64,000 nt of DNA from Panonychus citri (GCF_014898815.1 NW_026515505.1:682001-746000); one strand, 5' to 3'. Shown: positions 24,403-35,520, counted from the stretch's first letter. Translations and numbers: made by a program. The notes: generated from the sequence alone by a model not told the origin.

Positions 24403-26626
24403 ATGGATTCTACTGGTGCAACTATTGATGAATTAACTGAAGCAGTTAAATTTTTCTCGATAAAACAATTAGATAAACAGGGTGGAGATGAAACTCTGGC
24501 TGGTGATGTCGATGGTGAATCGGTTTTATTACCTGGACAGGAAGAGGGTACAAGGAATATAATGGTGACCAGTGCTCTTCCATATGTAAACAATGTTCCT
24601 CATTTGGGTAATATTGTTGGTTCCGTTTTATCGGCTGATGTTTTTGCCCGTTACTGTAGATTACGTGGTTATCGTACAATCTACATTTGTGGTACCGATG
24701 AATATGGTACCGCAACCGAAACCAAAGCTATGGAGGAGAAAATTTCTCCATCTCAACTGTGTGAAAAATATTACAAAATTCACAAGGATGTTTATGATTG
24801 GTTTAACCTTAAATTTGACCATTTTGGTAGAACCTCAACTGACCAGCAAACTAAAATTTGTCATGACATTTTCTGGTCATTACATAAGAATGGTTACATT
24901 TTTGAAGAGGAAACTGAACAACTTTACTGTGATACCTGTGAAAGATTTCTGGCTGATCGGTTTGTTGAAGGTACTTGTCCTTTCTGTCAATATGAAGATG
25001 CTCGAGGTGATCAATGTGATAAATGTGGTAAACTGATGAATGCTCCTGATTTGAAAAATTCCCGGTGTAAAATTTGCTCATCTAATCCAGTTTTACGTTC
25101 ATCTCGGCATTTATTTCTTGATTTACCAAAAATTGAACCATTAACAAATGAATGGTTTAATAAAACAATCGAGGAAAGCGGTAAATGGACTCCGACCGCT
25201 AAAACGGTCGCCGGTACTTGGTTAAAAGATGGACTTAAACCTCGATGTATCACTCGTGATCTTAAATGGGGTACACCAGTTCCAGTTGAAGGTTTTAAGG
25301 ATAAAGTTTTCTATGTTTGGTTTGATGCACCCATTGGCTATTTGTCGATAGCCTCAAATTATACCAAAGATTGGGACCAATGGTGGAAGAACCCGAAGTC
25401 CGTTGAACTATTCCAGTTTATGGCCAAGGATAATGTCCCTTTTCATGCGGTCATTTTTCCTTCCTGTTTGATTGGTACCAAAGAAAATTATACTATTGTT
25501 AACCATCTCAGTGGAATTGAATATCTTAATTATGAAAATAACAAATTCTCAAAAAGTCGTGGTATCGGTATTTTTGGTAATGATGCTAAGGAAACTGGAA
25601 TCGATTCGGATATTTGGAGATTCTATTTGATGTACATTCGGCCCGAAACTCAGGATACATCTTTCTCATGGGTCGATTTGATGACTAAAAATAACAGTGA
25701 ATTACTTAATAATCTTGGTAATTTCATTAATCGGTCTCTCATGTTTATCAATAAAAGTTTTGATGGTATTTTACCTGCTATCGAATTGGATCAATCAGAT
25801 AAAGAGTTAATTGCCGCCATCAATCGGGAACTTAAAGTTTACATTGAACTTTTAGAATCAATTAAACTAAGAGATGGACTTAAACAGATTCTTAACATTG
25901 GAAGACTTGGAAATCAACATATTCAAGTAAATGCTCCTTGGAAACTTGTTAAAGGGTCGGAAGAAGAAAAGTGAGTGACTCCTCTCTATCTACTGATCTA
26001 ATCTTTTAATCACTGTAATTCTGAATTCAAATAATCAACTCATCTTTTTTTTCTGCAACTTTTATCTTAATAGGAAACGTGCTGGTTCCATCATGGCTCT
26101 TTGTGCAAATATTACCGCTTTAATTGCTCTTCTTTTGGCTCCTTACACTCCAACGACTAGCGAAAAATTGAAAGATCAACTTAATTTCAAGTGCAAATTG
26201 TTGCAATATGATCATTTGATTTGTTTCCTCAAAGAAGGACATAAAATTGGAGCTGTAAGTATTAGTTTGGATTTTGCTACAACAGTTTCTCACAATTAAT
26301 CTATCTCTCTCTCGCTCTTTAATCCATTTTTACTAATTGTTGCGCTATCTCTTTACTTTTTCATTTAGCCTTCACCTCTTTTCCGTAAAATCGAACAGAC
26401 TGAAATCGATGGATTCAAGAAAAAATATGGCGGAGAAACTGAGCCCGTGAAACCAGCAAAAGGTGGCGGTAAAAAGAACGCCAAATCGGACAAAAAGACC
26501 GCTGAGAAAAAGAAGGTCACTGAAAAGGTTGCCGTCGATGGAAAGTCGGTTGTTGACAAGAAGCCTGAGAGCGAGAATAAGCCTGTGAACGAAAAGCCTG
26601 TTGACGAAAAGGTTGTTGATAAATAA
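24403..26626 (+). CDS. MetRS: Cytosolic methionyl-tRNA synthetase
   Basis: Charges tRNA-Met with methionine in the cytosol. Exons 24403-25970, 26074-26254 and 26369-26626 give 668 residues. After a 50-residue polar N-terminus, the class I catalytic domain starts at RNIMVTSALPYVNNVPHLGN, with the HIGH motif as HLGN (67-70). The zinc-binding insert carries CDTC, CPFC, CDKC and CKIC. The KMSKS loop reads KFSKS (381-385), and the anticodon-binding helical domain starts near WRFYLMYIRPE. The C-terminus is a Lys/Glu/Val repeat-like tail (GGGKKNAKSDKKTAEKKK and following) in place of a WHEP domain. There is also no N-terminal GST-like domain, so the enzyme is much shorter than human MARS1 (900 residues). 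ATG 24403 has a good ACAACAACT context. It converges on SAP30BP. Confidence 0.96.
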
Positions 26627-26647
26627 TGTTAGAAAAACAAAAGAAAC

Positions 26648-26653
26648 AATAAA
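26648..26653 (+). promoter_or_regulatory. Poly(A) signal of MetRS
   Basis: AATAAA 22 bases after the MetRS stop codon. Confidence 0.7.
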
Positions 26654-26718
26654 TTAACTGCGAATAAGAAATTAATTGTCACAAAAAAACTTTTGAATTT
26701 GTTGAAGAAAATGTCGTG

Positions 26719-27414
26719 TTATGCGTTGGGTCGATTCTTCTTTATTGTACCAGAAACAAATTCGATTGTAACTTTTTCTTTCCTTTTCTTTTCTTTTTTC
26801 TCCATCTCTTTCTTTTCCATTTCAAGTTTTTGTGCATTAGTCAAATTATCATAAAAATCATCAGCTCCCCATTGATGTGGATCATAAACATCTTTCGGAA
26901 AATTAGTTCCTAATTCATCAATCTCACAGAAAGTGATTAACTTTTCATAAATACTTGGATTACGAAAATTTTTCAACTTCTCAATCGAAGCTTTCATATC
27001 AATTCCTTGTTTCATTTTTGCATGAAGATGATTAATTTTCTGAACAAGTTCAACCGGCGGTTGACCAGGTGGAGGAGGTGGTAATCGCAATGGCGGTGAA
27101 TTAATTGTATCAATTATTTGCTGTGGTTCTTCAGGTGGTTTAGGAGATTCAGACGATTGAGGAGGTTGTTCAAGTTGCTCTAACGGTTCAATAGGTTCCA
27201 ATGTAGATATTTCCTCAGGAGAAATACTAAAAAAGAAAAAAAAAAAAAGAAAACAATTCAACTTTAATTTCTGTTGTTAAGAATTGAAAGAATATTTTGT
27301 TCACAAGATAACTTACCATTCTTTGGGTTGTGAGATATTCGGTGATTCTTCAATATCAGAGTCATGATAAGTGTTGGTCAGACTGGCCAGGGCATTTGAT
27401 TTTGAGTTCTCCAT
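26719..27414 (-). CDS. SAP30BP: SAP30-binding protein (HCNGP family)
   Basis: Nuclear transcription/splicing cofactor. Two exons, 27414-27317 and 27226-26719, phase 2, give 201 residues. The HCNGP core is clear: MKQGIDMKASIEKLKNFRNP, SIYEKLITFCEIDELGTNFP, KDVYDPHQWGADDFY and the end IEFVSGTIKK. An acidic, Pro-rich N-terminal half carries PPPPPGQPP. The human protein is about 308 residues; here the long Thr-rich C-terminal tail after IEFVSGT is absent. The stop lies 92 bases from the MetRS stop on the other strand, so the 3' ends are tail-to-tail and may overlap. The start ATG at 27414 lies 309 bases from the TFIIE-alpha start, head-to-head. Confidence 0.93.
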
Positions 27415-27723
27415 GGTCAGTTAACTGGTCACTTGAAGTTTAAATCCAAATGAAAAAGTAAACAAAAAGTGGGTGTGAACATAAACGAAGCCTCACCAGT
27501 ATTCGAATCCCAATCGATAGTATCCGATATTTAAAAGATCTTTTGAAAATCCAAACAAAAAGCTTTTTGTGTTTTCATTTGTATCCATTTCTATTTTATT
27601 AATTGTTGCAATTAAGTTTAGGTTTTAAAAGTTAATTCAATTGTGACAGTTTTCCTTCTTCTAGGATCTGGTCAACATATTAACACAATATTATAATCGA
27701 ATTCTTTTTTTTCTCTCTCGATC
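27415..27723. promoter_or_regulatory. Bidirectional promoter, SAP30BP / TFIIE-alpha
   Basis: 309 bases separate the two divergent start codons, so one short region must drive both genes. It has no clear TATA box. It contains ATCGATA at 27513-27519, seven of eight bases of the DRE word TATCGATA used by housekeeping promoters in flies. Shared control is inference from position. Confidence 0.5.
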
Positions 27724-29001
27724 ATGACTCTGGAAATACCAACAGCATTAAAAAGATTGGTCAGATATGTGATGAGAGGTTTTTACTCAATTGAACAAAC
27801 GCTAATTGTTGACCTGATGATACGTAAATTGACAATTAAAGAGGAAGATATTGAAAACCTGATGAAATTTGAGAAGAAGCAGTTAAGAGCTATAATGGCC
27901 GGTTTAAAGAATGATAAACTAATCAAATCTAAATTACGTCTTGAAACTGGGCCTGATGGTAAAGCCATTCGACAAACCTATTATTTTATCAACTATAGAG
28001 GATTTGTTAATGTTGTTAAATATAAATTAGATTTTATGAGGAGAAAAATTGAAACGGAGGAACGTGATTCAACCAAGAGATCATCGTTTGTTTGTGTTAA
28101 TTGTAAGAAAACTTTCACCGATTTGGAAGCAGATCAACTTTATGAGCCGGTTTCAAATGAATTCAAATGTTCCTATTGTGGTGAAGTGGTTGAAGAAGAT
28201 CCCGATGTTTTACCCAAAGCCGATTCTAGACTGATGTTAGCCAAATTTAATGAACAAATGGAACCTTTGTATCTTTTATTGAAAGAAGTTGAAGATATTA
28301 AAATACCTTCAGATCTTCTTGAACCTGATCTTGTTGAAGTAAATGGATCAACAATTAAGGTGACAAGTGATGGTTTTGACGGAATGGACAAATGGAGGAC
28401 CAAAGATAAATCTCAATTTGATGCTGTTATGATTAGAGAGACAAGTATTAAAGTTGAAAAGGATGGTGAGAACATTGAAGAAACTGTCAAAAAGGAGCAA
28501 CCACCCTGGTTAGCTGATACATCTATTAGTGTTTTACCTTCAATGTCCGATATAACAATTAGTAAACAATCAAATGATTTGATAAAAGAAACATCAACAA
28601 AGGTTAACGATAATGGTAATGGTTATAGTAAAGAAGTTCTTGAAGCTCTCCTGGTTCATGAGAAATTAGAAAATTCCAATGATGCTACAATGTCCATATT
28701 AACATCAACTAATAATACCAATGATTGGGGAACCGATGGATTACATGATGACGATGATCATCATCATAATCATCTTTCTGATAACAATTTACTGGATAAT
28801 GTAAAGGATGAACTGATGGGTGAAGATGAAGATGAAGAGGAGGAAGACCTTGAAAATACCTGTGAACCCATGATCAGAATTGGAGGAACTTTAATACCCT
28901 TGAATCAAGTTAACGATAATACAATTCACTCAATGAATCAAATGGAAAGAGATGAATATATTAAATTAACTCAAGAAGTTTACGGTCACCTTTACGATTA
29001 A
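27724..29001 (+). CDS. TfIIEalpha: TFIIE alpha subunit (GTF2E1)
   Basis: Large subunit of the general transcription factor TFIIE, which recruits TFIIH to the RNA polymerase II preinitiation complex. A single exon gives 425 residues (human 439). The extended winged-helix domain covers about 5-105, with LKRLVRYVMRGFYSIEQTL near its start and KAIRQTYYFINYRGFVNVVK near its end. The zinc ribbon is formed by Cys124, Cys127, Cys149 and Cys152 (FVCVNC and FKCSYC). After a less conserved linker comes an acidic tract (GEDEDEEEEDLENT) and a conserved-looking C-terminal helix. The ATG at 27724 starts the family's usual N-terminus. Divergent neighbour of SAP30BP. Confidence 0.96.
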   Translation: MTLEIPTALKRLVRYVMRGFYSIEQTLIVDLMIRKLTIKEEDIENLMKFEKKQLRAIMAGLKNDKLIKSKLRLETGPDGKAIRQTYYFINYRGFVNVVKYKLDFMRRKIETEERDSTKRSSFVCVNCKKTFTDLEADQLYEPVSNEFKCSYCGEVVEEDPDVLPKADSRLMLAKFNEQMEPLYLLLKEVEDIKIPSDLLEPDLVEVNGSTIKVTSDGFDGMDKWRTKDKSQFDAVMIRETSIKVEKDGENIEETVKKEQPPWLADTSISVLPSMSDITISKQSNDLIKETSTKVNDNGNGYSKEVLEALLVHEKLENSNDATMSILTSTNNTNDWGTDGLHDDDDHHHNHLSDNNLLDNVKDELMGEDEDEEEEDLENTCEPMIRIGGTLIPLNQVNDNTIHSMNQMERDEYIKLTQEVYGHLYD

Positions 29002-29443
29002 CTAATCATCATAATCGAAACACACAAAACAAAAACATCAAAACGAGAGAAAACAAATTATCTTTATTTATATTCATTCACTAGGAAAACAATTGATTTC
29101 TTTTCTTTTTATATACATATATACATAAGTGCAAAAATCGACAATGTCCCTATACTACCTGTATTTGTATTTTCTACCTGTTAATTAAAATTTAATTGTC
29201 TCAATATTTTCATTTCCATTTAAATTGATTGACAAAAATAAAAGAGTTCCGTTCAGTGGCTCCATCTGGTGAGAATTTTTTTCATTTTCTCTTCCTTATC
29301 AGCTGATCAAGTGGAAAATTTTTTTTCTTGATTGTTTGATTTTGGAAAGGAAATTTTTTCACTTTTCATTTTAATTGTTTAAAATTATTGTTTCTTTTTT
29401 TAATTTTGGTGTTTATTTCTGTTCTCTTTTCTTGTCTAGAATC
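29002..29443. other. TFIIE-alpha 3' UTR and RPB4 leader
   Basis: Spacer between two plus-strand genes. AATAAA at 29237-29242 is a likely TFIIE-alpha poly(A) signal. An acceptor-like TTGTCTAG ends 4 bases before the RPB4 ATG, so RPB4 may have a 5' UTR intron here. Confidence 0.5.
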
Positions 29444-29878
29444 ATGTCTGTACCTGGTGGTCAACAAGCTGAAGGAACTGTTACCGTTGAGGAAGATGCA
29501 ACTGAATTGAAGTTTCCTCCAGAATTTGAAAATGCTGAGACTCTATTGACCAGTGAAGTTTGCATGCTAATGGAACACAGGAAACAACAGAACGAGGAAC
29601 GTGAAGAAGAGCAAGAATTGAATGAGATATTTACCAAAACTCTTAACTATTGTCAGAGATTCAGTAAATTTAAAAATCGTGAGACAATTGCTGCTGTACG
29701 ACATCAATTGATGAATAAGAAGCTTCATAAATTTGAATTCGCTCAATTGGCAAACCTTTGCCCTGAAACACCAGAAGAGGCAAAAGCTTTGTTACCATCG
29801 TTGGAAACTCGATTTACTGATGAAGATTTGAGACAAATTCTTGATGACATTCAAACTCAAAGATCATTCCAATACTAA
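29444..29878 (+). CDS. POLR2D: RNA polymerase II subunit RPB4
   Basis: Forms with RPB7 the stalk of RNA polymerase II. A single exon gives 144 residues, against 142 for human POLR2D. Family segments visible: LKFPPEFENAETLLTSEVCM at the N-terminus, TKTLNYCQRFSKFKNRETIA in the middle, and FEFAQLANLCPETPEEAKAL plus RFTDEDLRQILDDIQTQRSF at the C-terminus (HRDC-like fold). The ATG at 29444 (MSVPGGQQ) is preferred; upstream the frame is open only through hydrophobic, T-rich leader with a non-ATG codon. It lies near TFIIE-alpha on the same strand, a second Pol II gene. Confidence 0.95.
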   Translation: MSVPGGQQAEGTVTVEEDATELKFPPEFENAETLLTSEVCMLMEHRKQQNEEREEEQELNEIFTKTLNYCQRFSKFKNRETIAAVRHQLMNKKLHKFEFAQLANLCPETPEEAKALLPSLETRFTDEDLRQILDDIQTQRSFQY

Positions 29879-29950
29879 TCATATCCATGATTCTCAGTCA
29901 ACAATTTCAGTGTACAAACCAAAAAATAAGTCTGAGAGCTTTTTTTTCCA

Positions 29951-29956
29951 AATAAA
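29951..29956 (+). promoter_or_regulatory. Poly(A) signal of RPB4
   Basis: AATAAA 73 bases after the RPB4 stop codon. The decayed repeat U5 begins about 30 bases further on. Confidence 0.7.
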
Positions 29957-29984
29957 AGCCACCAAGAGCGTTTCCCTTAATGAG

Positions 29985-30100
29985 TATTGGTCAATTGTGT
30001 CCAGTTATTTACACTGGTAAAAAATCACTTTGCTATAATAGGATCTCCGTTACTTTTTATGATCATATCATTAAACCTTACGGCAAATTCCCGGAGGTAG
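29985..30100 (-). repeat. Repeat U, decayed copy 5
   Basis: Resembles the minus-orientation copies at 40055-40235 and 37434-37610 (TTGGTCAATTGTGTCCAGTTATTTAC, shown only in part: GGTCAATTGTGTCCAG) with many changes. It sits just upstream of homeobox copy 1, as copy 4 sits upstream of homeobox copy 2. Confidence 0.5.
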
Positions 30101-30346
30101 AAGATAAAGTTTCATTTAGCATCACAAACAAAATATCTCTCCTTTATCATCCACTTTCTCATCCTTCTCCCGCCGAAGACCAAAGATGATGACACTCCTC
30201 CTTCTCAGTTTCTTCTCTCATTCCCTTAGTCTATTCCAAAAGTGATCTACAAGTTGATCCATTCATTTGTCCACTAGAAAGTATCTCAAGTGTCAATTGT
30301 AATATTCGTGTATTCCCAAAACAATCAACAACAATCAACTAATACG

Positions 30347-30871
30347 ATGGTTATTCAGGATCAATTATTTAATATTCATCATCATCATCTTATTCAACAT
30401 GGAAACATTAACTCTAATTTCCGACAATTTTACTCATCATCTTTGTATCAGTTATGTGACTTACCAGTTGATTACTCTAAGGATCATTCAATTACCACCA
30501 ATCAAATGTTACCAGAGGAAAAATTGATTGATACAAATAAGACACAAACTGTAACTATTAATAAATCATCGTTTCTCATTGACGATTTACTTGGAATCAA
30601 AAGGAAAACAACAATTGATGGAAAAAATCACAACAAATCCAATGAAATCACCTCGAAAAGCTCAATGTCATCGAGTAAGAAAAGCAAAAGGTTAAGGACA
30701 ATTTTCACTCAACAACAATTGGAAATATTGGAAAAGATATTCACTCACACCCAATACATGGTGGGTGAGCAAAGGGCCCACCTAAGTGAATCTCTTGGAC
30801 TATCAGATACTCAGGTGAAGGTTTGGTTCCAAAATCGAAGGATAAAACACCGAAAAGTGTCACATAAGTAA
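30347..30871 (+). CDS. Not-like homeobox protein, copy 1
   Basis: A single exon of 174 residues. A His-rich N-terminus is followed by an eh1-like Groucho-binding motif FLIDDLL (76-82). The homeodomain occupies 113-172, with Arg at homeodomain position 5, Leu16, Phe20, Trp48, Gln50, Asn51 and Arg53. QYMVG in helix 2 and QVKVWFQNRRIK in helix 3 resemble the Not/NOTO (notochord homeobox) class; other classes rarely have QYMVG. Position 56 is His where Not has Trp. The protein ends four residues after RK, with no C-terminal extension. Likely a DNA-binding transcriptional repressor. The ATG at 30347 is the first in frame. The 5' leader from 30185 and the 3' flank are shared with the other copies. 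Confidence 0.85.
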   Translation: MVIQDQLFNIHHHHLIQHGNINSNFRQFYSSSLYQLCDLPVDYSKDHSITTNQMLPEEKLIDTNKTQTVTINKSSFLIDDLLGIKRKTTIDGKNHNKSNEITSKSSMSSSKKSKRLRTIFTQQQLEILEKIFTHTQYMVGEQRAHLSESLGLSDTQVKVWFQNRRIKHRKVSHK

Positions 30872-30950
30872 AGAGACAGAAAAAGAAAAAAAATCTCCAT
30901 CAAAATAACCGCAGGGAAAATAAGAATTGTATCTTTTTTTTGTCAAACGA

Positions 30951-30956
30951 AATAAA
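30951..30956 (+). promoter_or_regulatory. Poly(A) signal, homeobox copy 1
   Basis: AATAAA 80 bases after the stop. The same word is kept at 38478-38483 after copy 2, but is changed to AATATA in copy 3. Confidence 0.6.
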
Positions 30957-31799
30957 TTATAATTATTATTATTATGGAAGAGAAAAAGAAAGAAAGAAAA
31001 CTAAAGAAAATGATTGATTAATTATGACAAATATTAAAATTGAATTATAATTAACCGTGAATCGATTATCAAATGATAATAATCACGATAATTTATTAGT
31101 CCAATAAAAATGTTACCACCAAATAGACAAAAAAAAACAACGAAAACAAAACAAACAGGTAACTCGTTATTTCACCTTTAAGGTCACAATAGGTGATCCC
31201 ATTAGTTTACCTTTGATTGTTAATTATTATCATTGTGTCGGCTTAATGATAATCAAGCTCATCTTTTTGTCAAATTATCATTCGTCACAATATATTCATT
31301 TTCCACCTCAAGTCAATCATCATCATAATTATTGACCATCGATTGTTAATCCTTTTCAGTTTTCATATTTTCTCTCATTTTTAAAATTGTTTTTCCTCGA
31401 CATTTATGGATAAACTTCCGTTTCCTTCATATGGTCAGTTCGATATTAACTAAATTTGTCTGCAACTCAGTTGGTCAGTTTTAGACTTTCGTCTTAATTA
31501 GAACAGTTTTTTTTCTCTATCAATAACTACTTAATTATCTTTCAATATTTTGTTGATCATTAGGAAAATAGATCAGAACTTTCAACAAAAACTTGTCAAG
31601 TTTTTTTTCCTTCACATTGATTAGTTTATTGTTCTTTTCCGGACTCGAACATAAGTTGACATTAATTGCTACAATTAAGACTTAACTCTATTCTCGTGTC
31701 ACAGTTAATGACTTTAATCATGAATAAGCGAGAGAATTAAGCTAATTGGATCAATTCGATACAATAAGAATGTCATGGAGAAAAATCCAATCTAAAAAA

Positions 31800-32195
31800 G
31801 AATGAAAAAAAAATTCGATATTCAGAGAATGCTAATCATTTGATTCTCTCTCTCTCTCTCTCTTGTAAAATTTATCATCATCTCTTTTTCATCCTCTTTT
31901 ACCTGTCATCTTTCATCCTCATCCTCGAGCATCGTTTTCATTGAGAAAAAAAAGAAAGAGGAAGACACAACAATTAAATTATCTATTCGTATGATTAACA
32001 ATTGATTTGATTCAGTTGACTGATTAACAATCTAAACATATTAAACCAATTCAATTGATACCATCAACATAATCTTTCACCATCATCATAACAATTAACG
32101 GATCATCTTCATCACATCAACAATCATTTCCCATCACAATCAATTATTAGTCAATGTAACACAAATTATCAACCAATTTAAATGTTAATCTTCAT
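31800..32195 (+). repeat. Repeat X, copy 1
   Basis: Direct copies at about 42340-42735 and 43780-44065, with a faint one near 34800-34930. Best conserved part begins GGAAGACACAACAATTAAAT at about 31960. No coding potential seen. Confidence 0.7.
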
Positions 32196-32297
32196 GATAA
32201 TTTAATCCAGAATCTTGATAATCTTATATTTCAATTGACTGTTTATCTTAATCATTATTGGAAAAAAATAACATTAAAAGTCAACAATTACTACCGA

Positions 32298-32493
32298 CTA
32301 GTTAATAGTAACAATCTAATTATATTGTTGATCGTCAAATATCACATATCAACTTGATCACCATCATGAATCAACAATTTAATTGTTACAATTTATATAT
32401 TTATTTATATAGGATGAGAATCAAAATGTTCCCTATAACATTTATCCTATTTCATCATTTCCTTTTCCGCCTCCACCCACTTGACTCCCATTC
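32298..32493 (+). repeat. Repeat S, copy 1
   Basis: Nearly identical to 35061-35257 in the same orientation (starts CTAGTTAA, ends CCCACTTGACTCCCATT). Non-coding. Confidence 0.8.
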
Positions 32494-33137
32494 TCATTGA
32501 TGATGATCATGATGATCATCATTTAGTTACAATCAATGATTAAGATAATGATTATTATTAAGTAAATGATTGTAATTTAATACAAATGATTTAACACCTT
32601 AACTTAATCAGTTAAATTATCGTTGGCTGATGATGAAAGTGATTCCAATATCAATTGTAACAATTAAATTTGTTTTCACAAATATTAAGTAGTTAATATG
32701 ATTAATTGTTTATTTGATTAGTTGAATTACAAAATTTATGTGCAGACAATTTCAACCGTGAAAACTGATTAATAAATTGTAACTGGATCATAATGATAAA
32801 TGAAATTGATCCTTGATTATAATTGTAATTTCTTGTGATTTAATAATAAGGTTCACTTGATGATCATAATAATGAAAAGGATCAACTAACTAATGGGATT
32901 AATCATAATCATCAACATGATACTTTTTTCATTCAACAATTAAAGTCAATGAGCAACAATAATAATACTGATTACTACAAGTTTGGACAATTTTGGACAC
33001 TTGTATTGGTCAGTTTTTGTTTATTCATAAACAATACATCACAAACTGACCATCTAATGACCAGATCAATATGAATATGAATTTGATTTAAATTAAACTG
33101 AAATCAATCATGATAATAAATCTGAATCCAATTAAAT

Positions 33138-33670
33138 ATGATTGATATCATTATGATTATCAAATTGACCTCATTATAGTTGTCGTAATGAAAGGTCATC
33201 AAGTGGTCACTTAATAGATTTTGTCAAAACATTTACCTGGTTTTCTTGTTGGTTAATCTTTTGTTTCCTTGTCTCATGTTGACTAATCCCAAAGGATTTT
33301 CAGGTTAAATATGAAAAAAAATTCTATGAAGATAAAGAGGAAGATGAAGGAAGATGAAGGATGATGAAGATAATTGGACATTTGTTTAGATGGTCAATGA
33401 GATTCAGTGTCCAGTTGTTGAGAGATGTTTGTGTTTTTACCGACCAAATATCCAAAGTGATGTTAATCCATACAAATGATAATGAAGGATTAAGGATAAG
33501 ATTAAGTAAGAAATTGATTAACAAGATGATTGAATTGATTGGTGTTAATCAATTCAATTGGTTCAATTAAATGTTTACTTTTTTGTCTTCGAGTGTTTTT
33601 TTTTGTTGTAATTGTTGCCACTGACCAATACAATGACTAATATTATTGACCAACAGTCAATTGATAATTA
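33138..33670 (+). repeat. Repeat T, copy 1 (inverted partner 42757-43290)
   Basis: About 530 bases that recur in inverse orientation at 42757-43290. The first 160 bases recur in direct orientation at 35361-35520. The frames read on both strands here are by-products of the repeat, without splice or family support. Confidence 0.75.
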
Positions 33671-34384
33671 AAGATAGTCAAGATTATCCTTATGGGTTTG
33701 TTAAGGTTTGATTGACGTAAATATAATTAAAAAGGAAACCTAATGATTAGGGTTAATTGATGGGGTTAATTCAATATAATTACAATTGAATGGGCTTGAA
33801 AAGAGATCAACTTGATGACCGGGATCAAGTTTACTTCGGGTTCAAGAGAGGGGGTGGTCATCTAATCCATTTGACCAATAAACATATTGATAGAAAAGGT
33901 AAAGTAAAAGGTTTTCATAGACTCTCAATAGGTGTTCCCATTGATACAATTGATACAAAATTATTATTGTCGGCGTCTCATTAACCACCACCACCCACTA
34001 CCACCCATCATTGTCCACCTTTGTCAAATTGTATTCACTTTGTGTCCATCATTATGATGACCAGCAACTAATCCGACTTTTTTTTTGCTTGTTTCCTTTT
34101 GTGATCCATTGATTATTACCTATGGTCTCATTTACCACCCACTTTTTTGTAACCCTTGAACTTCAGGTGAAAGCAAAGGCTATTTTTTGGTCATCACTGC
34201 TTCTTACTCCCTTTTATCGGGCAACTGACCACTGGAACCCAATGAGAGTTTCATCATCGACTGGTCAGTAAATTAAATTTTCATACATTTAAGATGATTT
34301 GATTTCTTTTAATTCATTTCATCTCAAGCTTCTTACCTGCTCCAAATGACCAGTTGAAAATTTATTTACCTTTTACTATGGGAA

Positions 34385-34600
34385 TTTGCCTCAGGGCTAA
34401 TTATATGATTACCTTTTTTTTTAGATGGAAACTTTTTCTTTTACCTAGTTAGGTTTTTCTTTGGGTGTTTATTGGCCTTTTACAGTTAATGGATAATAAT
34501 AGTAAACGTAATAAAAGTAACGGTCATCTTATTATAGTAAAGTGTTTTTTTACCTTTTACTTTGTGAATAACTGGACACAATTGACCACTTAGTCGATAA
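34385..34600 (+). repeat. Repeat U, copy 1
   Basis: Contains TTTTTCTTTGGGTGTTTATT and a stretch AACGTAATAAAAGTAACGGT. Copies: 47306-47510 (plus), 40055-40235 (minus), 37434-37610 (minus), 29985-30100 (minus, decayed). Confidence 0.7.
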
Positions 34601-35060
34601 GCAATGGTCATTATTGGCTCGATGTTTCTACTTATATCGATATTTTGGTTTTCTTTTTTTCAGAGAATTTGTATCATTTGTATTTGTTTTTCCTTCATAT
34701 TGTTATATGAAAATCAGCAGATTCGATGAAATGTTCACTCGATGAAAAACTTGTTCGCAATTCTAGAAAGTTACGCATGGAAATTCATATGTAATTGAGA
34801 TGGAAAAAAATCTAATATAAAAAAAAGAAGAGAAAAAAATTCGAAATTCCAAGAATTCTAATAATTCCATAATATCTTTTTCGTATTTTTTATTCATCAT
34901 ATCGATTTTATTTGCTTCTCGAAACTTCCGAGTCATCTAATCGTCATGATAACATCGCGATTGAATTTTACATTATTCTCAACTATATGCTAATCATATT
35001 ATTAAGAATCGCTTATGGTCACTTATGACTAAATGAAAGCTACAAAAGATCAACAATCAA

Positions 35061-35257
35061 CTAGTTAACAGTAACAATCTAATTATATTGTTGATCGTCA
35101 AATATCACATATCAACTTGATCACCATCATGAATCAACAATTTAATTGTTACAATTTATATATTTATTTATATATAGGATGAGAATCAAAATGTTCCCTA
35201 TAACATTTATCCTATTTCATCATTTCCTTTTCCGCCTCCACCCACTTGACTCCCATT
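35061..35257 (+). repeat. Repeat S, copy 2
   Basis: Direct near-identical copy of 32298-32493; about 100 bases later a partial repeat T follows (35361-35520), so S and T moved as parts of larger duplications. Confidence 0.8.
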
Positions 35258-35360
35258 TATTAATACTTTGTTTGAGGTGGATTTTTTTAGATCTTCACTT
35301 ATCTCAATCACTTTAATAAGAGATTATCATTGATTTATTTAAAGATTAGATCTCATTACA

Positions 35361-35520
35361 TCAAATTGCCTCATTATAGTTGTCGTAATGAAAGGTCATC
35401 AAGTGGTCACTTAATAGATTTTGTCAAAACATTTACCTGGTTTTCTTGTTGGTTAATCTTTTGTTTCCTTGTCTCATGTTGACTAATCCCAAAGGATTTT
35501 CAGGTTAAATATGAAAAAAA
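35361..35520 (+). repeat. Repeat T, copy 2 (partial)
   Basis: Direct copy of about 33161-33325, beginning CAAATTG and CTCATTATAGTTGTCGTAAT and ending GGTTAAATATGAAAAAAA. Confidence 0.8.

Noticed and set aside
27500..27511. TTCGAATCC word resembling a tRNA T-loop
   Set aside because: No acceptor stem or A box nearby; lies in the divergent promoter.
33324..33570. Open frames on both strands in repeat T
   Set aside because: Overlapping sense and antisense frames in a non-coding repeat; not kept at the partial copy 35361-35520.
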